Below are positions 25,689-33,962 of a stretch of 64,000 nt of DNA, piece by piece. The translations under genes were made by a program, and so were the position numbers. Each line of letters starts with the position of its first letter. The first letter of the stretch is position 1. Source of the stretch: Salsuginibacillus halophilus (lineage in GTDB: Bacteria; Bacillota; Bacilli; Bacillales; Marinococcaceae); assembly GCF_003014715.1 (NCBI RefSeq), contig NZ_PYAV01000015.1, positions 1 through 64,000 on the forward strand. Reading direction: 5' to 3'. The notes under the pieces were generated by a model that ran no database searches, was not told where the DNA came from, and saw only the letters and a program-made list of their open reading frames with translations.

Positions 25689-26165
25689 TTATAAATCAAC
25701 CATTTCAATAACAAGCCGTTCAGCGGTGATAGATAATAATGCCATCGTAATAGCGAGTGCAGCCACACCTAGATTGGTCCAGATAAATACTTGTTTCCGT
25801 GAAGAGCCAAGCGTTGTCATTGTCCCGGCACCTACTTGACTGCTGAACAAAATTGAAGATAAAAAGCATACCCACGTTGCCCCAAAGCGATCAAGCGCTT
25901 GTTTAACGCGAGGGTTAACTTCTTTTGGAATACTGTCTCTCTTGCGGAGTTTGTTATATAATGTGCTGAAGAATTTGTTAATTTCAGTTCCGAAAAATAT
26001 AAACAGAAGAACACTTAAAGTATTCCCGGCAATTGCGACGACAGAGACAATTACAGGGGGGAAGTCAAAAACAATAATGGCTGTAGGGACTGTTAAAAAT
26101 ACTTCAAGGAAGGGAACCATACTGACGAAAAAGACAAACATATATTGGAGAAACAAGCTGTCCAT
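25689..26165 (-). CDS. Putative small multidrug export protein (PF06695 type)
   Basis: Integral membrane protein of 158 aa with about four transmembrane segments; SMVPFLEVFLTVPTAI near the N-terminus is typical of the small multidrug-export family, whose transport role is itself not well proven. The central loop (RKRDSIPKEVNPRVKQALDR) is hydrophilic. The gene is divergent from a TetR regulator with a shared palindrome between them, which supports regulated efflux. Confidence 0.75.
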   Translation of the reverse strand: MDSLFLQYMFVFFVSMVPFLEVFLTVPTAIIVFDFPPVIVSVVAIAGNTLSVLLFIFFGTEINKFFSTLYNKLRKRDSIPKEVNPRVKQALDRFGATWVCFLSSILFSSQVGAGTMTTLGSSRKQVFIWTNLGVAALAITMALLSITAERLVIEMVDL

Positions 26166-26189
26166 ATGAAATTCCCACCTCGCGCTCTC

Positions 26190-26215
26190 TTATTTAAGTC
26201 AGTTGACTTAAATAA
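26190..26215. promoter_or_regulatory. TetR-type operator in the divergent intergenic region
   Basis: Perfect inverted repeat TTATTTAAGTCA / TGACTTAAATAA, 12-bp arms and 2-bp centre, between the exporter and the tetR gene. A further half-site TGACTTAAA lies at 26229-26237, directly before the tetR ribosome site. Confidence 0.78.
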
Positions 26216-26255
26216 ATATTAATACAAATGACTTAAAAAAGCAAGGAGTTATCTC

Positions 26256-26852
26256 ATGCCAAAACGCGTAGATTATGAAGAAAGGAAAGATCAAATCATT
26301 GAAGCCATGTTTCGCATCATTTATCAACATGGCTTTGAAAAAACAACATTAAGAGAAATTGCCAAAGAGGCCGGTTTATCTTTAGGTTCGGTACAGCATA
26401 TATTTCCGAAGCAGCAGGATATTTATATTTTTGCTATGGATGTCATCTATTATAGGTTTCAACAACGGATGGAGGAAGCGGCGCAGGCAGATAAAGGAGG
26501 ATTTGAATATGCGGTGGGTATGATTAAGCAGATCGTACAAGTGAATTCAGAAGAGGAACGGATCGAAAACGACATTTGGTTGAAGTTTTCGATCATGGCG
26601 ACGATGAATCCAGCCTACCAGGGCACAAAAACGGCGTTCCGGGATGTAAATTACAATTTTGCGAAGAAAATCTTACGTGAGCTGTCAGAGCGTGGCTTCG
26701 CAAATCCTTTCAATGATATTGAAGAGAGCGCTCGTTCGTTAACGATCTTTATGCACGGCTTAGTGTTTGAGTCTGTCATTTATCCTGATTTGTATCATGA
26801 TCAAGTGATTGAAGATGAGATTCGAAAATATTTAAAAAACATGAGCCGTTGA
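26256..26852 (+). CDS. TetR-family transcriptional regulator
   Basis: Repressor of 198 aa. The N-terminal HTH spans about 9-55 (QIIEAMFRIIYQHGFEKTTL, then REIAKEAGLSLGSVQHIFPK with the recognition helix). The C-terminal all-helical ligand-binding part resembles the TetR_C_6/BetI-like group. ATG behind AAGGAG. It sits divergently to the membrane exporter and is expected to bind the palindrome at 26190 and control both genes. Its last 52 bp overlap the 3' end of the convergent gene at 26801. Confidence 0.9.
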   Translation: MPKRVDYEERKDQIIEAMFRIIYQHGFEKTTLREIAKEAGLSLGSVQHIFPKQQDIYIFAMDVIYYRFQQRMEEAAQADKGGFEYAVGMIKQIVQVNSEEERIENDIWLKFSIMATMNPAYQGTKTAFRDVNYNFAKKILRELSERGFANPFNDIEESARSLTIFMHGLVFESVIYPDLYHDQVIEDEIRKYLKNMSR

Positions 26853-27424
26853 ATGTGGTCATGCCATTTCAAGAGCTGTAGGCCGCTCCAAAATGACATC
26901 GCATAAAGCGTAATGTACGGATCACCGGGAAGAAAGAAGCAGCGGGCAAATGCCGGCTCAGTTTTAAAGCCGCGCTGTTTAAGCGTCTTAATTTGAGCTG
27001 TGACACTTGGGTCGCCAATCTCAAGCAGCCGTGCTTCAATGAGCATATGCCGATAAGACGGTTGTATAACGGACGGGGTGGTGGATATGTAACACTCTAC
27101 GATCTCCTGTGCGAGCTGCATTGTAATCACAACTGCCGGAGCTGCGTCTTGCGGGCGCGTTTTTACCTTTGTGATATACGAGGTGAGCCCAGCCTCATGA
27201 AGCGTGCGGATCGCGGTCGTAGGTGCTTTTGTGGAGCAGGCGATGTCGATATCGCTCGCGTCGTGCTCAATCCCAAGCGGGATCGTACCGGTCATGATCG
27301 GTTGAAAAGATGCGAGCCGGCGGGGGAGGTCGTAAGCTTTACAGACAGCCGCAGCTTGCTGCTGTCGAAGAGTCCCAAACTGCATCATTTGTAACTGGCT
27401 GGCAAAGTCAGGTGTCAAAAGCAT
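26801..27424 (-). CDS. DUF4269-type nucleotidyltransferase-like protein
   Basis: A 207-aa cytoplasmic protein. The segment AYDLPRRLASFQPIMTGTIP LGIEHDASDIDIAC contains the G-[ST] and DxD pattern of minimal nucleotidyltransferase folds, characteristic of DUF4269. Substrate unknown. ATG with AAAGGAG upstream. Its 3' end overlaps the tetR gene tail-to-tail by 52 bp, an uncommon but credible convergent overlap. Confidence 0.75.
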   Translation of the reverse strand: MLLTPDFASQLQMMQFGTLRQQQAAAVCKAYDLPRRLASFQPIMTGTIPLGIEHDASDIDIACSTKAPTTAIRTLHEAGLTSYITKVKTRPQDAAPAVVITMQLAQEIVECYISTTPSVIQPSYRHMLIEARLLEIGDPSVTAQIKTLKQRGFKTEPAFARCFFLPGDPYITLYAMSFWSGLQLLKWHDHIQRLMFFKYFRISSSIT

Positions 27425-27611
27425 TTAAGGCTCCTTTACACGATTTCTTTTATAAACATTTTAGCATCGGATCATTGAGAAAGGCAGCACTGTCTTGTTC
27501 CCTGGATGTGAAAACTCCACAGGTTGTGTCTTTTTCTGTGGAGAGCGCTTGTACATAAGTAAGCTGTCGTTTCCGCGATGTTCATAAGTTGTCATTTTAT
27601 CCACAAGTAAG

Positions 27612-28118
27612 GGGTTGTCCCTTAAGATAGGATAAAAACCGAATCATAAACGTAACCGAAACGAAAGCGGACGCTTTCCCGAGGGCTTGGCTTCAGCTAA
27701 CTTGTTCGAATGAACCATTCGAACAAGTGGATCTTCAGCCTGCGCTGAATCCTCTGGGAGTCGCCGTCTTTCGTTTCGGTCACTTTTACATTTGTCTTTT
27801 GTGTATGGTTCGCTTGATCGTTCATGCAGTATCATGACGAAACTGATTCATGTAGCTATTGCTTGATCAAAGTGATCTCTACCATTCATCACCCTTAAAA
27901 GATGCTAGGCTGACAAGCATCGGCGGCGACGCCTACGCAGAATAACGCACTGGCAGTGGTCTGCTGCCGAGGAAGTTGAGGCCGTGACGGGGACTGAGAA
28001 GACACGGTGCGATCAAGCGTGAGCGTGGATTAAACCGATGTCGCACGTGTGCCCTCCGGGTGCAAGCGTCCGCCGAAAAGCGACGTCAGCCTATATTTTT
28101 AAAAGTTTGTCCACAAGT
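27612..28118 (+). mobile_element. Terminator-associated repeat element, copy 4 (degenerate left end)
   Basis: About 0.5 kb of non-coding DNA in forward orientation. It opens GGGGTTGTCCCTTAAGATAG, has the ACCGAAACGAAAG ... CTTTCGTTTCGGT inverted pair (27652-27780) around an ACTTGTTCGAA/TTCGAACAAGT hairpin, then GGCTGACAAGCATCGGCGGC and the ACACGGT-ACCGATGT, GTGCCCTCCGGGTGCAAG and GACGTCAGCC blocks, ending AAAAGTTTGTCCACAAGTG. The right end abuts the gbsR terminator hairpin. No clear hairpin duplicate is left on the other side; a 9-bp TCCACAAGT occurs at both ends. Confidence 0.75.
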
Positions 28119-28148
28119 GAGCCCCTGCACATTAATGAGCAGGGGCTT
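28119..28148 (-). terminator. Terminator hairpin of gbsR, T-tract lost
   Basis: Minus-strand AAGCCCCTGC / GCAGGGGCT hairpin right after gbsR. It is followed not by T residues but by the end of repeat element copy 4, consistent with insertion immediately after the stem. Confidence 0.7.
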
Positions 28149-28151
28149 CAT

Positions 28152-28724
28152 TTACGTATCACGTTCAGAATTTGGTTTTTCAAAGGGAATGACATCGAAA
28201 ATTTCGCCGCTGCGGACCATGGCAGCTAACCGGTTCAGCCAGTAGTAGTACGGCTTGGAGTCTTCGAGGATTTGGTGCATCTCTTCGGCTTCTTTTTTTA
28301 CATCTTCGTCAATTGCCTCATCATTTAAAACTTCGTTCACCTGCTGTTGAGCCTCACGGATCGACTCTAAGTTAAGGTGAACTTCTCTTTCCCATTTGTG
28401 GCTGAAAAAGTTAGAGAAAAACCGGAAGAAGTCACGTTCAGCAACATACGTATGCTTGCGTTGGCCGCGGCGGAACGTTTTCTTAACTACATTAAACTCC
28501 TGCAGCTTCTTAACGCCGGTGCTCATACTCGGCTTACTCATGCCGAGTTCTTCTCTCATTTCATCTAAGGTCATATCACCTTCAAAATACATCGTGCCAT
28601 ACAGTGTGCCCGCACTCCGCGTAATACCGTACAAGTCCATCGTTTCAGCCAAGGAGTCGACAACAAGGTCTTTCGCATTCTCGATGGATTGTCTAGCCTC
28701 TGCATTAGGATCTCCGGCCATCAT
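28152..28724 (-). CDS. gbsR: GbsR-type repressor of choline-to-betaine genes
   Basis: Choline-sensing regulator of the GbsR branch of MarR-like winged-helix proteins (190 aa). HTH about 50-85 contains MREELGMSKPSMSTGVKKLQ, followed by FRRGQRKHTYVAERDFFRFF, typical of this group. In B. subtilis GbsR represses gbsAB and an opuB-type importer and is released by choline. ATG behind AAAGGAGG. It is divergent from gbsAB, as in B. subtilis. The 258-bp gap to gbsA is AT-rich, with a TTGACA at 28895-28900 but no good -10 at normal spacing. Confidence 0.92.
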   Translation of the reverse strand: MMAGDPNAEARQSIENAKDLVVDSLAETMDLYGITRSAGTLYGTMYFEGDMTLDEMREELGMSKPSMSTGVKKLQEFNVVKKTFRRGQRKHTYVAERDFFRFFSNFFSHKWEREVHLNLESIREAQQQVNEVLNDEAIDEDVKKEAEEMHQILEDSKPYYYWLNRLAAMVRSGEIFDVIPFEKPNSERDT

Positions 28725-28982
28725 TTATCCTCCTTTTATATTAGATGAATTTAAATCGTTCAGTATTTATTAATATATGTATATGTTATCGGAAAATCCG
28801 GGGATGTCAAAGAAAAAAATAAATTTTTAGCTATTCAAAGCCTGACAAAACAGTAAATTAACTTTGTTAAAAAATAATTTAATATGATAAACAGTTGACA
28901 CCTCCTGAAAAGTAAGGCAGAATAATAATTGTTCAAAACGTTAAATAACTTTTTAACAAAATAAATTAAACAAGAGGAGGGG

Positions 28983-30461
28983 ATGAGCTTGGCGCATCAG
29001 CAGCTATATATTGATGGCGTTTGGCAGGAAGCCCAATCAAAGGAAACGCGGGAGATCATTAATCCATATAATCAGGAAGTGATTGCAACAGCCGCGGAAG
29101 CCGGAAGAGAAGAAGCTAAGACAGCGATTGCTGCAGCCCGGCGTGCATTTGATGAAGGAACTTGGAAAAACACACCCGCAAATGAGCGTGGTGAAATCGT
29201 TTCTGAAATCGGTCGATTGATCCGTCGCGATCGTGAAGAGTTAGCACAACTTGAAACGTGGGATTCAGGTAAAACTGTTGAGGAAAGCCGGGCGGATATG
29301 GACGACATCGCAAACGTCTTTCTTTATTTCGGCGGCATTGCTGATAAAGATGGCGGCGAAGTGATTCCTTCTCCGATTCCTGATTCTGAAAGTAAAGTTG
29401 TCCGCGAACCTGTTGGTGTGTGTGGACAAATCACACCGTGGAACTATCCACTTCTACAGGCATCCTGGAAGCTGGCACCGGCGCTTGCAGCTGGAAACAC
29501 ATTGATTATGAAGCCAAGTGAAATCACACCGCTTACGACAGTGAAGGTATTTAAGCTGATGGAAGAAGCCGGTGTGCCGGCAGGCGTTGCCAACCTTGTA
29601 CTCGGTAAGGGTGCAGATGCAGGTGCTGAGCTTGCAGAGAACACCGATGTGGATTTGATTTCTTTCACCGGCGGAATTGAAACTGGGAAGAAAATCATGC
29701 AGGCCGCAAGTGTGAATATGAAAAACCTCGCGCTTGAGCTCGGCGGTAAGAACCCGAACATTGTATTTGCTGATGCGGATTTTGAAACAGCTGTAGATCA
29801 AGCAATGAACGCTGTGTTCTTCCACGCCGGTCAAGTATGCTCGGCAGGTGCGCGTCTGCTCGTTGAAGAAAGCATTCACGATGCCGTCGTTGAGGAGCTT
29901 GTGAAACGTGCTGAGAACATGAAACTCGGTGACGGATTTAAAGAAGATACAATGAGTGGTCCACTCATTTCCGCTGAGCACCGGGATAAAGTTGAAAAGT
30001 ATGTTGAAATCGGTAAGGAAGAAGGTGCAAAACTTGTCACTGGCGGATCCCGTCCAGCCGATGCGGAGCTGCAAAACGGTTTCTTCTATCTACCGACGAT
30101 CTTTACAGAGTGCACATCCGACATGCGGATTGTACAAGAAGAAGTGTTCGGCCCGGTCTTAACCATTGAGAAATTTAATGGGGCCGATGAGGCAGTAGAA
30201 AAAGCAAACGACACCATTTACGGTCTTGCTGGTGCCGTGTTTACTCAAGACATCGGTAAAGCCCAAGATACAGCGGCTCGTCTCCGCATGGGTACGGTCT
30301 GGATTAATGACTTCCACCCATACTTTGCACAAGCGCCGTGGGGCGGATACAAGCAGTCTGGTATCGGTCGTGAGCTAGGAAAAACCGGCCTTGAAGAGTA
30401 CACCGAAGTGAAACACGTTTATCGCAATACCAACCCAGAACCTGTAGGCTGGTTCGGTTAA
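28983..30461 (+). CDS. gbsA: Betaine-aldehyde dehydrogenase
   Basis: NAD(P)-dependent oxidation of betaine aldehyde to glycine betaine, the last step of osmoprotectant synthesis from choline. The 492-aa protein has TPWNYPLLQASWKLAPALAAGN, the general base in LELGGKNPN, and the nucleophile C286 in GQVCSAGA, with EVFGPVLTIEKF further on. GAGGAGG is only 2 nt before the ATG at 28983; an in-frame TTG at 28989 has better spacing, so the start may be two codons later. First gene of gbsAB. Confidence 0.95.
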   Translation: MSLAHQQLYIDGVWQEAQSKETREIINPYNQEVIATAAEAGREEAKTAIAAARRAFDEGTWKNTPANERGEIVSEIGRLIRRDREELAQLETWDSGKTVEESRADMDDIANVFLYFGGIADKDGGEVIPSPIPDSESKVVREPVGVCGQITPWNYPLLQASWKLAPALAAGNTLIMKPSEITPLTTVKVFKLMEEAGVPAGVANLVLGKGADAGAELAENTDVDLISFTGGIETGKKIMQAASVNMKNLALELGGKNPNIVFADADFETAVDQAMNAVFFHAGQVCSAGARLLVEESIHDAVVEELVKRAENMKLGDGFKEDTMSGPLISAEHRDKVEKYVEIGKEEGAKLVTGGSRPADAELQNGFFYLPTIFTECTSDMRIVQEEVFGPVLTIEKFNGADEAVEKANDTIYGLAGAVFTQDIGKAQDTAARLRMGTVWINDFHPYFAQAPWGGYKQSGIGRELGKTGLEEYTEVKHVYRNTNPEPVGWFG

Positions 30462-30561
30462 GTTTAAAAAATGTCATCAAGGTAGAAGCGGAGCTGGTCC
30501 CTTCGTTTCTGCCGGTCACAAATCACAATACATTTTATTTGAATCAAAGGAGGAATTGATG

Positions 30562-31773
30562 ATGAGCATGAACATGAAAGTAGAATCGATGCTTGGATAT
30601 CATACATTTGAGGTACCAACAGCAATTAAGCACGGGATTGGCGCAATTAAGAACCTAGGTGAAGAGCTAAAAGCACTAAACACAGATAAAGTACTTCTCG
30701 TTACTGACCCGGGCATCTACAATGCAGGTGTAACAAAGCCGGTAGAAGAAACGTTAAAAGCATCCGGTGTTGATTATGTGCTCTTTAACAAAGTTGAGCC
30801 AAACCCACCGGTACGTTTGATTGGTGAAGGTTCCAGCTTGTTTGAAAGCGAAGGTTGTAACGGCCTTGTCGCTGTCGGCGGCGGAAGCTCCATGGACACA
30901 GCGAAAGCCATCGGTCTTGAAACGGTACACGAAGGCAGTGTCCTTGAGTATGAAGCAGCTGAAGGTAAAAAGCCGATGGAAAACCGGATCCCAACACTTG
31001 CTACGATCCCGACAACTGCAGGTACCGGTTCTGAAGTTACACAGTGGGCTGTTATCACAGATGAAGACCGTGAAATTAAGTTCAACACAGGCGGTCCGTT
31101 AATCGCTGCACACTTAACGATTATCGACCCTGAGCTGCACGTAAGCATGCCTCCGCATGTTACTGCGATGACAGGTATTGATGTCATTTCCCACGCAGTT
31201 GAGTGCTACACCATGAAGTTTGCTCAGCCTGTGACAGATGCGGTTGCGCTACTTGCGATGGAATATGCAGCGAAATATATCCGTCGTGCGTACGCTGACG
31301 GAAGCGACCTTGAAGCCCGCTACGGCATGGCACAAGCTGCAATGCTCGCCGGCTTGTCCTACGGCAGTGAATCAGCAGGTGCTGCGCACGCAATGAGCCA
31401 GACGCTCGGCGGCATCGTGCCGGTTGCGCACGGTCAGTGTGTTGCCGCAATGATGGGTCCTGTTATGGAGTACAACTGGAAAGGTGCACCTGAGCGCTTT
31501 GCCCGCGTTGCGCAGGCATTTGGTATCGACACTGCTGGTATGACAACAGAAGAAGCAGCAAAAGAAGCTGTTGCATGGATGTATGAGCTCGTCGAAGACC
31601 TCGACATTCCAACACTTCAGGAGCAAGGTGTAAGCACTGATCTTCTCGATCGTCTGGCACAAGTTGCCCTTGAAGATCCACAAACGGAAGGTAACCCGCG
31701 CGACCTTAAGCTCGCCGACTACAAGTGGCTATACGAGCGCACATTCAACTTAATCCCTAGCACCATCGTTTAA
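30562..31773 (+). CDS. gbsB: Choline dehydrogenase, iron-dependent alcohol dehydrogenase type
   Basis: Type III (Fe) alcohol dehydrogenase that oxidises choline to betaine aldehyde. It shows the NAD-binding GGGSSMDTAKAIG and PTTAGTGSEVT motifs and the metal-binding His residues in DVISHAVECY and AAHAMSQTLGG / PVAHGQC. The ATG at 30562 is chosen because AAAGGAGG lies 8 nt upstream; in-frame TTG and ATG codons 6 and 3 nt earlier are too close. It follows gbsA after 100 bp and ends before a strong terminator, completing a B. subtilis-like gbsAB operon. Confidence 0.94.
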   Translation: MSMNMKVESMLGYHTFEVPTAIKHGIGAIKNLGEELKALNTDKVLLVTDPGIYNAGVTKPVEETLKASGVDYVLFNKVEPNPPVRLIGEGSSLFESEGCNGLVAVGGGSSMDTAKAIGLETVHEGSVLEYEAAEGKKPMENRIPTLATIPTTAGTGSEVTQWAVITDEDREIKFNTGGPLIAAHLTIIDPELHVSMPPHVTAMTGIDVISHAVECYTMKFAQPVTDAVALLAMEYAAKYIRRAYADGSDLEARYGMAQAAMLAGLSYGSESAGAAHAMSQTLGGIVPVAHGQCVAAMMGPVMEYNWKGAPERFARVAQAFGIDTAGMTTEEAAKEAVAWMYELVEDLDIPTLQEQGVSTDLLDRLAQVALEDPQTEGNPRDLKLADYKWLYERTFNLIPSTIV

Positions 31774-31811
31774 TCTGAATCAACTCTCCCCCTTAAATAT
31801 ATATAAATATG

Positions 31812-31845
31812 GACCCTGCCGGTGAGCGCCGGCAGGGATTTTTTA
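31812..31845 (+). terminator. Terminator of gbsAB
   Basis: CCCTGCCGG / CCGGCAGGG hairpin followed by ATTTTTT. Confidence 0.9.
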
Positions 31846-31854
31846 GATTCAGCG

Positions 31855-31990
31855 GAAAGGTGGAGCGCGGATCACTAAAAATGGAGCGGAATATCGAGAA
31901 ATGGAGCGCGGATCACTAAAAATGGAGCGGAATAGCGAAAGGTGGAGCTCCGATCACTAAAAATGGAGCGCAAATAGCGAGAGGTGAAGC
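31855..31990. repeat. Intergenic tandem array 3, alternating 21- and 20-bp units
   Basis: Six units: TGGAGCGCGGATCACTAAAA(A) alternates with TGGAGCGGAATATCGAGAAA and relatives, giving a dimeric 41-42 bp period. The units match those of array 1 (TGGAGCGCGAATCATGAAAA) at most positions. Confidence 0.85.
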
Positions 31991-32390
31991 ACTTATCAAC
32001 AAGAACAAAACAGTTATTTTTCTAAAGGGGAAAACTATCAACAGAAATAGCGTAGTTGTACACAAAAGTGGTTGAGAAATTAACAAACTTGCAACGGTTA
32101 TCAACAAAATTAGGAACAAATCCACAATCTTCTGCAAAAATATCGATGGTATAATACTGCCTACAGATTAAACCTCGAAAACTGAAACTATGAGGTTGTG
32201 ACAAGAAATACATCTGTCTCAAAAATTCTTTAACTTTACTTCTTTGTTAAATACCTTGCATATACTGGATGAAGTAAACGAGCTTTATTCTCTTTCGTTG
32301 AACTTATGACAAATATTATAAAATTTCCGGGAGCAGATGTATCTATAGGCTCTTTAGCGATGATAAACGATCTCCTCTTATTACAGTCAT
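31991..32390. other. AT-rich intergenic region without a recognised feature
   Basis: About 400 bp between array 3 and the subtilisin promoter. It is AT-rich with scattered ATCAACA and CAAC words, but I see no coding frame with a ribosome site, no RNA motif and no clear inverted repeat. Confidence 0.5.
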
Positions 32391-32399
32391 ATAACAAAA

Positions 32400-32427
32400 T
32401 TGATAAAATTCTAATAATTCGTAAAAT
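32400..32427 (+). promoter_or_regulatory. Promoter of the subtilisin gene
   Basis: TTGATA (32400-32405), 16-bp spacer, TAAAAT (32422-32427). An ATAACAAAATTG word just upstream (from 32391) resembles the TAACAAATG repeats near the peptide and regulator genes. Confidence 0.5.
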
Positions 32428-32456
32428 AAAGGTATACTTTTGAGGAGGGTGATGAA

Positions 32457-33587
32457 ATGAAAACAGGATGGCTGAAAGTGACCACAGGTTTTGCGGCGGC
32501 TGCAGGTGCATTTATGGTGGCTGGATCGGCTGTACAAGCTGAAGGTGTTGATCGGAATGATTATTTGATCGGTTTCGACCAGAATGTAGGTAACGGAGAG
32601 GTACAAGCTGTTCAAGCACAGGATGGTGAAGTACACCACGAATATGAATATATGAATGTACTACACGTAACGCTGCCTGATCAAGCTGTAGAAGGCTTGA
32701 GCAATAACCCGAACATTGCCTTTATTGAAGAGGATGCTGAATATGAAAAAGCCGGTACACCTGCCCCATGGGGTGTAGATCACTTGGATGGACCGGATAT
32801 CCATAACACCGGAATCACAGGTGACAACGTGGATGTGGCTGTGCTGGACACCGGGATCGACGGCAGTCATCATGATTTGAACGTGGTTGGTGGGGAAAGT
32901 TTCGTATCGGGCGAGCCGGATCCAATGAATGACGAGAACGGTCACGGCACTCATGTCGCCGGAACAGTAGCTGCTCTCGACAATGGGACAGGCTTACTCG
33001 GAATGGCGCCGGACGTTGATCTGCATGCGGTGAAAGTGCTCGGTGCTGACGGTGGCGGGACGTTGAGCGGTATTGCCCAGGGTATTGAATGGGCGATCAC
33101 AAATGATATGGATGTCATTAATATGAGTTTAGGCGGCGATTTCGGGTCACAGGCTTTAGAAGAGGCGAGTGATAATGCAGAAGCTGCAGGTGTTATGAAT
33201 ATCGCTGCAGCCGGAAACTCAGGTGAAAGCTGGTTCGGCGGAAGTACGATTGGGTACCCAGCAGCCTATGATTCGGTGATGGCAGTTGGTGCAACGGATG
33301 AAAACGATCAGCGCGCGAGCTTCTCAAGCGTGGGCGACAGCTTGGAAATTATGGCCCCGGGCGTAAATATTAATAGCACATACCCTGGAAACACTTATGA
33401 ATCTCTTAATGGGACTTCAATGGCCTCTCCACATGTGGCTGGAGCTGCTGCACTGATGCTTGATGACGACCCTTCGTTATCCAACGACGACATAAGAAAT
33501 CAACTGAATGATAATGCTGAACCACTCGGAAGTGCTTTTTACTACGGTAACGGCTTGGTTGATCTAGAGGGTATTCTTGAATATTAA
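32457..33587 (+). CDS. Secreted subtilisin-family serine protease
   Basis: Exported alkaline-protease-like enzyme of 376 aa. A signal peptide (to about residue 27, VQA) precedes an I9-type propeptide (DYLIGFDQ ... [14 protein letters not shown]-like, to about 95). The mature enzyme begins near [12 protein letters not shown]. The catalytic triad is intact: D131 (VAVLDTGID), H163 (NGHGTHVAG) and S321 ([12 protein letters not shown]), with the oxyanion Asn in AAAGNSG. It is very acidic for a subtilisin, consistent with high salt. RBS GAGGAGGG. The neighbouring peptide gene and HTH-TPR regulator suggest cell-density control, as for nprA in B. cereus-group species. Confidence 0.95.
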   Translation: MKTGWLKVTTGFAAAAGAFMVAGSAVQAEGVDRNDYLIGFDQNVGNGEVQAVQAQDGEVHHEYEYMNVLHVTLPDQAVEGLSNNPNIAFIEEDAEYEKAGTPAPWGVDHLDGPDIHNTGITGDNVDVAVLDTGIDGSHHDLNVVGGESFVSGEPDPMNDENGHGTHVAGTVAALDNGTGLLGMAPDVDLHAVKVLGADGGGTLSGIAQGIEWAITNDMDVINMSLGGDFGSQALEEASDNAEAAGVMNIAAAGNSGESWFGGSTIGYPAAYDSVMAVGATDENDQRASFSSVGDSLEIMAPGVNINSTYPGNTYESLNGTSMASPHVAGAAALMLDDDPSLSNDDIRNQLNDNAEPLGSAFYYGNGLVDLEGILEY

Positions 33588-33596
33588 GACATGATA

Positions 33597-33630
33597 AAAC
33601 CCCGCCGCAGTTAAGCTGCGTCGGGGTTCT
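33597..33630. terminator. Bidirectional terminator between the protease and peptide genes
   Basis: AACCCCGCCGCAG / CTGCGTCGGGGTT hairpin immediately after the subtilisin stop and just past the end of the minus-strand peptide gene. Confidence 0.82.
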
Positions 33631-33642
33631 ACATAAATAAAT

Positions 33643-33774
33643 CTAACCTTCGAGTGGTAGATCTGAGGAAGAAGTTTCAAATGTTGGATCATCGGCTAAA
33701 TCCGCCTGTGGCATCGATGCACCAAATGCTCCAATAGCACCTAACATAAACGCAAAAATAAAAAGCTTTTTCAT
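33643..33774 (-). CDS. 43-aa secreted pro-peptide, candidate quorum-sensing signal
   Basis: Short gene on the minus strand. ATG at 33774 is preceded at 7 nt by AAGGCGG and by a promoter. The product has a Lys-Lys N-terminus, a hydrophobic core (LFIFAFMLGAIGAFGA) and then a polar tail rich in Asp/Ser, ending SSDLPLEG. This is the layout of Phr, PapR and NprX pro-peptides: a signal peptide plus a short C-terminal segment that is matured to a 5-8 residue signal. It lies between a secreted protease and a divergent HTH-TPR regulator, as expected for an RRNPP peptide/receptor pair. It is too short for routine gene calling. The mature sequence is unknown; the C-terminal six to eight residues are the best guess. 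Confidence 0.75.
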   Translation of the reverse strand: MKKLFIFAFMLGAIGAFGASMPQADLADDPTFETSSSDLPLEG

Positions 33775-33808
33775 ATAAATACCGCCTTCCTATTTGAAAT
33801 GTATAAAA

Positions 33809-33837
33809 ATTCTAACAAATGAAAAGTTGTTTACCAA
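33809..33837 (-). promoter_or_regulatory. Promoter of the peptide gene
   Basis: On the minus strand TTGGTA (33837-33832), 17-bp spacer, TAGAAT (33814-33809). A TAACAAATG word (33813-33821) overlaps the -10 region; its inverted copy CATTTGTTA lies at 33923-33931 before the regulator gene. Confidence 0.6.
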
Positions 33838-33962
33838 TGTTTATAATCCGGCCGTTCGTGTGATGAACTGACGTACAAGCCTTCATAGGTTTCTAATTGA
33901 AAGCCTGACGAAAAAAATATTACATTTGTTATAACCACCGCCTGATCAAAGGAGGAAGATGC

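Noticed and set aside
27310-27558. 82-codon plus-strand frame near 27.4 kb
   Set aside because: Mostly antisense to the DUF4269 gene, with no ribosome site.
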